Below, one piece after another: positions 59,017 to 64,000 of a stretch of 64,000 nt of DNA. A program made the position numbers and the translations under genes. This stretch comes from Oceanobacter sp045430275. GTDB lineage: Bacteria; Pseudomonadota; Gammaproteobacteria; Pseudomonadales; Oceanobacteraceae. The first letter of the stretch is position 1. The number at the start of each line of letters is the position of its first letter. The notes under the pieces are model-generated. The model did no database searches and was not told the DNA's origin. It was given only the letters and a program-made list of their open reading frames with translations. The stretch is from NCBI GenBank assembly GCA_045430275.1, contig JAILXU010000001.1:124001-188000 (forward strand), given 5' to 3'.

Positions 59017-61854
59017 ATGCACGAGCAGACAATGGAGCAACTGTGGAGCACTTCCCAGCTAGCGGGCGGTAACGTTGCTTACATAGAAGAGCTCTATGAA
59101 ATTTACCTCAGAGATCCCGGTCAGGTCTCGGAAGAATGGCGCAGCTACTTTGATCAGCTCCCACGAGCTGACGAAAGTGTCACCGTCGACACTCCTCATT
59201 CTCCTATTCGTGAACAGTTCCTTCTGATTGCCAAAAATCAGCGTCGGGCGCGCCCGGCATCGGGTTCTTCTGTTAGCACTGAACATGAACGCAAGCAGGT
59301 GAACGTTCAGCAGTTGATCAGTGCTTACCGCGGGCGGGGTCATCAGCATGCGAAACTGGATCCGCTGAATCTGATGGAGCGGGAAACCGTTCCCGATCTG
59401 GATATTCATTTCCATGATTTGTCGAAGGCTGATCTGGATACGACCTTCCAGACAGGCTCCCTGTTCATTGGCAAAGAAGAAGCCACGCTGAAAGAGATCG
59501 TCAGCGCACTGGAGTCCACTTACTGTGGCACAGTGGGTGCTGAATTCATGCACATCGTTAATACAGCGGAACAGCGCTGGTTCCAGCAGCGTCTGGAAAG
59601 TGCACGTTCTCATCCGAATTACAGCAACGAAGTCAAGATGCACCTGCTGGAGCGTCTGACAGCGGCGGAAGGCCTGGAAAAATACCTGGGCTCCCGTTAT
59701 CCGGGTGTGAAGCGCTTCGGTCTGGAAGGTGGTGAAAGCCTGATTCCGCTGATGGATGAACTGATTCAGCGTTGCGGAGCGTACGGTGCCAAGGAAATCG
59801 TCATTGGTATGGCGCACCGTGGTCGTTTGAACACCCTGATTAACACATTGGGCAAAAAGACATCCGACTTGTTTGATGAGTTTGATGGCAAAGCCGAATA
59901 CGAGTCTCATGGTGATGTGAAATACCACCAGGGTTTCTCTTCCAATGTGATGACTCCCGGTGGTGAAGTTCACCTGGCGCTGGCGTTCAACCCGTCTCAC
60001 CTGGAAATTGTTGCGCCTGTTGTTGAAGGTTCGGTACGTGCTCGTCAGGATCGTCGTGGCGATGATCAGGGCGAAATGGTTGTTCCGGTGATCATGCACG
60101 GTGACTCTGCATTTGCAGGTCAGGGTGTTGTGATGGAAACCTTCCAGCTGTCCCAGACTCGTGCTTACAAAACGGGCGGTACGGTTCATCTGGTGATTAA
60201 CAACCAGGTTGGTTTTACCACCTCCAAGCGTGAAGATATTCGTTCAACCGAATACTGCACCGATGTGGCCAAGGTTATTGAAGCGCCAATTCTGCACGTG
60301 AATGGCGATGACCCTGAAGCGGTTCTGTTCGTTACCCAGTTGGCTGCAGATTACCGTCGTGAATTCAAGAAAGACGTTGTTATTGATTTGGTTTGTTACC
60401 GTCGTCGTGGTCACAACGAAGCGGATGAGCCATCCGGCACCCAGCCGATGATGTATGCCCAGATCAAGAAGCAAAAGACGACCCGTGAGCTGTACTCTAA
60501 CCGCCTGATTGAAGAAGGTGTGTTGGATAAAGAAGCATCCAAGGCGCTTGAAGAAGATTATCGCAAGTCACTGGACGAAGGCCGTCACGTTGTTAAAAGC
60601 CTGGTGAAAGAGCCTAATTCAGAGCTGTTCGTTGATTGGACGCCGTATTTGGGTCATGAGTGGACGGCTTACGCTGACACAGGTTGCGACTTGAAGCGCA
60701 TGCAGGAATTGGCGGCCAAGCTGTCTGAAACTCCCGATGGTTTTGCGGTACAGCGTCAGGTTGGCAAAATTCTCGAAGATCGTACCCGCATGGCGGCTGG
60801 TGCAACGCCGATTAATTGGGGCTTTGCTGAAACCATGGCGTATGCGACTTTGCTGGATGATGGTTATCCGGTGCGTATCACCGGTCAGGATGTTGGTCGT
60901 GGCACGTTCTCTCACCGTCACGCTGTTCTGCACAGTCAGAAAGACGCATCGGTTTATATTCCACTAGCGAATATCAGTGAAGATCAGCCACCGCTGGATA
61001 TCTACGATTCTTTGCTGTCTGAAGAAGCCGTTCTGGCGTTTGAGTATGGTTATTCGACGACCACGCCAGGTTCCTTGGTGATCTGGGAAGCGCAGTTTGG
61101 TGACTTCGCCAACGGTGCACAGGTTGTATTTGACCAGTTCATCTCCAGTGGTGAGCACAAGTGGGGCCGTCTGTGTGGTTTGACCATGTTGTTGCCACAC
61201 GGTTATGAAGGTCAGGGCCCAGAGCATTCATCTGCTCGTCTGGAGCGCTATTTGCAGTTGTGTGCAGAGCACAACGTTCAGATTTGTGTTCCTTCCACGC
61301 CTGCGCAGGTGTTCCACATGCTGCGTCGTCAGGCCATTCGCCCGCTGCGCAAGCCGCTGGTTGTGATGTCTCCGAAGAGCTTGCTGCGTCATAAACTGGC
61401 GACCAGCACACTGGAAGAACTGGCTGATGGCAGCTTCCAGACCATTATTGGTGAAACCGATAATGTTGCTCCTGAGAAAGTTGAGCGTGTATTGCTGTGT
61501 GCTGGCAAGGTCTATTACGACTTGCTGGAGCGTCGTCGCGCTGAAGAAATTGACGATATTGCGATTGTTCGTATCGAGCAGCTGTATCCATTCCCGGAAG
61601 ACCAGCTGACCGAAGAGCTGTCTCGTTATCCAAACCTGAAAGAAATGGTATGGGTTCAGGAAGAGCCGAAGAACATGGGTGTCTGGTACAACAGTCAGCA
61701 CCACATGGATCGCATTCTGACCATTGTGAAGCCTGAGGCTTCTCTGAGCTACGCAGGGCGTGATGCCTCTGCTTCCCCAGCGGCTGGTTACATGGCATTG
61801 CACCTGGAACAGCTTGAAACATTCATTCGTGACGCTCTGAAGATTCAGGGTTAG
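59017..61854 (+). CDS. sucA: 2-Oxoglutarate dehydrogenase E1 component SucA
   Basis: SucA decarboxylates 2-oxoglutarate using thiamine diphosphate and passes the succinyl group to SucB. The 945-residue protein has the N-terminal motif YIEELYEIYLRDPGQVSEEWR, the E1 core with GMAHRGRLN and KYHQGFSSNV, the TPP site HGDSAFAGQGVVMETF and NNQVGFTTS. Later it has FSHRHAVLHSQ and QFGDFANGAQVVFDQFI. The length is the family norm. GGGTGA is a weak ribosome binding site. Confidence 0.97.
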   Translation: MHEQTMEQLWSTSQLAGGNVAYIEELYEIYLRDPGQVSEEWRSYFDQLPRADESVTVDTPHSPIREQFLLIAKNQRRARPASGSSVSTEHERKQVNVQQLISAYRGRGHQHAKLDPLNLMERETVPDLDIHFHDLSKADLDTTFQTGSLFIGKEEATLKEIVSALESTYCGTVGAEFMHIVNTAEQRWFQQRLESARSHPNYSNEVKMHLLERLTAAEGLEKYLGSRYPGVKRFGLEGGESLIPLMDELIQRCGAYGAKEIVIGMAHRGRLNTLINTLGKKTSDLFDEFDGKAEYESHGDVKYHQGFSSNVMTPGGEVHLALAFNPSHLEIVAPVVEGSVRARQDRRGDDQGEMVVPVIMHGDSAFAGQGVVMETFQLSQTRAYKTGGTVHLVINNQVGFTTSKREDIRSTEYCTDVAKVIEAPILHVNGDDPEAVLFVTQLAADYRREFKKDVVIDLVCYRRRGHNEADEPSGTQPMMYAQIKKQKTTRELYSNRLIEEGVLDKEASKALEEDYRKSLDEGRHVVKSLVKEPNSELFVDWTPYLGHEWTAYADTGCDLKRMQELAAKLSETPDGFAVQRQVGKILEDRTRMAAGATPINWGFAETMAYATLLDDGYPVRITGQDVGRGTFSHRHAVLHSQKDASVYIPLANISEDQPPLDIYDSLLSEEAVLAFEYGYSTTTPGSLVIWEAQFGDFANGAQVVFDQFISSGEHKWGRLCGLTMLLPHGYEGQGPEHSSARLERYLQLCAEHNVQICVPSTPAQVFHMLRRQAIRPLRKPLVVMSPKSLLRHKLATSTLEELADGSFQTIIGETDNVAPEKVERVLLCAGKVYYDLLERRRAEEIDDIAIVRIEQLYPFPEDQLTEELSRYPNLKEMVWVQEEPKNMGVWYNSQHHMDRILTIVKPEASLSYAGRDASASPAAGYMALHLEQLETFIRDALKIQG

Positions 61855-61886
61855 TTAAACGCAGGAACATCTAAGGAAAACAACAA

Positions 61887-63089
61887 ATGAGCATCGAAAT
61901 CAAGGCCCCCACTTTTCCTGAATCAGTCGCTGATGGCACTGTTGCAACCTGGCACAAGCAGCCTGGTGAAGCGGTAGAACGTGACGAATTGCTGGTTGAT
62001 ATTGAAACGGACAAAGTCGTACTGGAAGTTGTAGCGCCAGCTAACGGTTCCCTGAAGGAAATCTTCAAAGAAGAAGACGCGACCGTACTGAGCGATGAAG
62101 TTCTGGCTGTGTTCGTTGAAGGTGATGTTGCGGCTGCACCGGCAGCTGAAGCAGCGCCAGCAGCAGAAGCGGCTGCACCAGCAGGTGAAGATGCATCGGT
62201 TAACCCGGCTGCTCGCAAGCTGATCGAAGAAAATGGCCTGAATGCAGCGGATGTTGCAGCGACTGGTAAAGACGGTCGTATCACCAAAGAAGACGTTTTG
62301 AATCACCTGAAATCTGGTGGTGCTGCCAAGCCTGCAGCGGCTCCTGCGCCTGCAGCAGCGGCTCCTGTTGCGCCAGTACCAACCGGTGAGCGTATCGAGA
62401 AGCGTGTTCCAATGACGCGTATGCGTGCAACAATCGCCAAGCGCCTGGTGGCTGCCCAGCAAGACGCTGCCATGCTCACGACGTACAACGAAGTGAACAT
62501 GAAGCCAGTGATGGATCTGCGTAAGAAGTACAAGGATCAGTTCGAGAAAGTACACGGTGTGAAGCTGGGCTTTATGTCCCTGTTTGTTAAGGCATCAACC
62601 GAAGCTCTGAAGCGCTTCCCTGGCGTGAACGCCTCTCTTGATGGTAACGACATGGTTTACCACGGTTATCAGGACATCGGTGTTGCAGTGTCAACCGAGC
62701 GTGGCCTGGTTGTGCCGGTTCTGCGTGACACAGACAGCATGAGCCTGGCTGAGATCGAAGGTAGCATCGGTGATTTCGCCAAGCGTGGCCGTGATGGCAA
62801 GCTGGGTATGAATGAGATGCAGGGTGGTACTTTCACCATCACTAATGGCGGTGTATTTGGTTCCCTGATGTCAACGCCGATTCTGAACCCACCACAGACT
62901 GCCATTATGGGGATGCACAAGATCCAGGATCGCCCAATGGCTGTGAATGGTCAGGTTGAAATCCTTCCGATGATGTATTTGGCGCTGTCATATGACCACC
63001 GTATGATTGACGGTAAGGAAGCAGTACAATTCCTGGTAACGATCAAGGATTTGCTGGAAGATCCTGCTCGCTTGTTGCTTGACGTATAA
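61887..63089 (+). CDS. sucB: Dihydrolipoyl succinyltransferase E2 SucB
   Basis: SucB is the core E2 of the 2-oxoglutarate dehydrogenase complex. The 400-residue protein has one lipoyl domain (about 3-77, Lys43 in IETDKVVLEV), an Ala/Pro-rich linker, the peripheral-subunit-binding domain (about 105-145, NPAARKLIEENGLNAADV), and a catalytic domain with the His motif SYDHRMIDG (about 371). AAGGAAAA precedes the start. It follows sucA after 32 bases. Confidence 0.97.
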   Translation: MSIEIKAPTFPESVADGTVATWHKQPGEAVERDELLVDIETDKVVLEVVAPANGSLKEIFKEEDATVLSDEVLAVFVEGDVAAAPAAEAAPAAEAAAPAGEDASVNPAARKLIEENGLNAADVAATGKDGRITKEDVLNHLKSGGAAKPAAAPAPAAAAPVAPVPTGERIEKRVPMTRMRATIAKRLVAAQQDAAMLTTYNEVNMKPVMDLRKKYKDQFEKVHGVKLGFMSLFVKASTEALKRFPGVNASLDGNDMVYHGYQDIGVAVSTERGLVVPVLRDTDSMSLAEIEGSIGDFAKRGRDGKLGMNEMQGGTFTITNGGVFGSLMSTPILNPPQTAIMGMHKIQDRPMAVNGQVEILPMMYLALSYDHRMIDGKEAVQFLVTIKDLLEDPARLLLDV

Positions 63090-63111
63090 CCGTTAATCCA
63101 AAGGAATCAAA

Positions 63112-64000
63112 ATGAGTAAGAAATTTGATGTAGTCGTCATTGGCGGTGGTCCTGCTGGTTATGTAGCTGCTATTCGCTGTGCACAGTTAGGCCTGAAGAC
63201 CGCTTGTATCGACAAGTGGATCGGCAAGGAAGGCAATGGCGTTTTTGGTGGCACCTGTCTGAATGTTGGTTGTATCCCATCCAAGGCATTGCTGGATACG
63301 TCTCACAAGTACGAAGAAGCCCAAAAGCACTTCGATATGCACGGCATCAGCACGGGTGATGTCAAGATCGATATTTCCACCATGCTGAAGCGCAAGGATC
63401 AGATTGTTAAGAATCTGACCATGGGTGTTGCGGGTCTGTTCAAGGCAAACGGTGTCGAAGCACTGGAAGGTTTTGGTAAGGTTCTGGCTGGCAAAAAAGT
63501 TGAGTTCACTCCAAATGGTGGTGAAGCTGAAACTCTGGAAGCCGGAAACGTGATCATTGCGACGGGCTCTGTGCCAGTCAACATCCCACCAACGCCACTG
63601 GATGAAGACGGTATTATCGTTGATTCAACCGGCGCGCTGGAATTCACCGAAGTACCAGAGCGTCTGGGCGTCATTGGTGCTGGTGTGATCGGCCTGGAAC
63701 TGGGTTCTGTATGGGGTCGTCTGGGCTCTCAGGTAACCGTTCTGGAAGCTCAGGACAAGTTCCTGCACGTTGCCGATTCTGCGGTTTCCAAGGAAGCTCA
63801 GAAGCTGTTCACCAAGCAGGGCATGGACATCCGTCTAGGTGCTCGTGTTACGGGTTCCGAGCTGAAGGATGGCAAGGTAACGGTTACTTTCCAGGAAGGC
63901 GGTGAAGAGAAATCAGAAGTTTTCGACAAGCTGATTGTTGCTGTTGGTCGTCGTCCATTCACTGAGAGCTTGTTGGCCGGTGACTCAGGTGTGAACATGG
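63112..64000 (+). CDS. lpdA: Dihydrolipoamide dehydrogenase, 3'-truncated by window edge
   Basis: E3 reoxidises the lipoyl group of SucB with NAD+. The 296 visible residues start MSKKFDVVVIGGGPAGYVAA (FAD loop) and carry the redox Cys pair Cys49/Cys54 in GGTCLNVGCIPSK. The NAD loop is LGVIGAGVIGLELGSVW. The ATG has AAGGAAT upstream. The remaining about 180 residues lie beyond the window. The sucAB-lpd order is usual. Confidence 0.97.
   Translation, partial: MSKKFDVVVIGGGPAGYVAAIRCAQLGLKTACIDKWIGKEGNGVFGGTCLNVGCIPSKALLDTSHKYEEAQKHFDMHGISTGDVKIDISTMLKRKDQIVKNLTMGVAGLFKANGVEALEGFGKVLAGKKVEFTPNGGEAETLEAGNVIIATGSVPVNIPPTPLDEDGIIVDSTGALEFTEVPERLGVIGAGVIGLELGSVWGRLGSQVTVLEAQDKFLHVADSAVSKEAQKLFTKQGMDIRLGARVTGSELKDGKVTVTFQEGGEEKSEVFDKLIVAVGRRPFTESLLAGDSGVNM

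Overview
This 64-kb window looks like the chromosome of a marine-type gammaproteobacterium, most like the Oceanospirillales/Pseudomonadales. The reasons are the gene orders ruvB-ybgC-tolQRAB-pal-cpoB, nadA-bepA-tusA-perM-dapA-bamC-MBL-purC and gltA/sdhCDAB-sucAB-lpd, the aerobic fatty-acid oxidation genes, and bacterioferritin and BfrA/B-type features. This is inference from gene content; no species is claimed. Most of the window is core chromosome. I see no prophage, integrase, transposase or CRISPR array.

Layout. (1) 1-6.4 kb: end of ruvB, then the complete Tol-Pal envelope operon with overlapping genes, two identical tRNA-Lys(UUU) genes and a terminator. (2) 6.5-14.9 kb: quinolinate synthase, the periplasmic protease BepA, a TusA-like protein, PerM, lysine/peptidoglycan precursor synthesis (dapA), BamC, an MBL hydrolase, purC and an outer-membrane barrel protein. 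(3) 15-20.5 kb: CheR, a possible 51-residue ORF, an orphan protein, an unusual lytic transglycosylase with two solute-binding-like domains, a HIT protein, and a decayed cyclic-nucleotide-binding gene. (4) 20.2-28.6 kb, all minus strand: a small coiled-coil protein, a Na/Pi cotransporter behind a good Pho box, YbiT, YeiP, a CoA-binding protein, an enoyl-CoA hydratase and a Ca2+-type P-type ATPase, followed by REP-like palindromes. (5) 28.9-37.4 kb: an AraC regulator divergent from a beta-oxidation set (thiolase, FadB-like, acyl-CoA dehydrogenase) and then ETF-ubiquinone oxidoreductase, so that acyl-CoA electrons reach the quinone pool. (6) 37.5-39.2 kb: a two-subunit bacterioferritin pair and a long T-rich, Fur-box-containing intergenic region. 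(7) 39.2-53.8 kb: ung, a giant single-chain acyl-CoA carboxylase next to fabB, a lipid-linked glycosyl-transfer cluster (PAP2, GT83, GT2, flippase-like membrane protein), waaC, a MOSC protein and a 3-hydroxyisobutyrate-dehydrogenase-like enzyme. (8) 53.9-64 kb: TCA-cycle genes gltA divergent from sdhCDAB, then sucA, sucB and the start of lpd.

Most noteworthy: the 1629-residue carboxylase has the permuted order CT-alpha, CT-beta, biotin carboxylase, BCCP. The bacterioferritin pair has split the heme ligand and the ferroxidase site between two subunits. The MltF-like enzyme has a duplicated sensor half. I did not find a clearly new multi-gene system; the fused carboxylase with fabB and the GT2-GT83-PAP2 cluster come closest.
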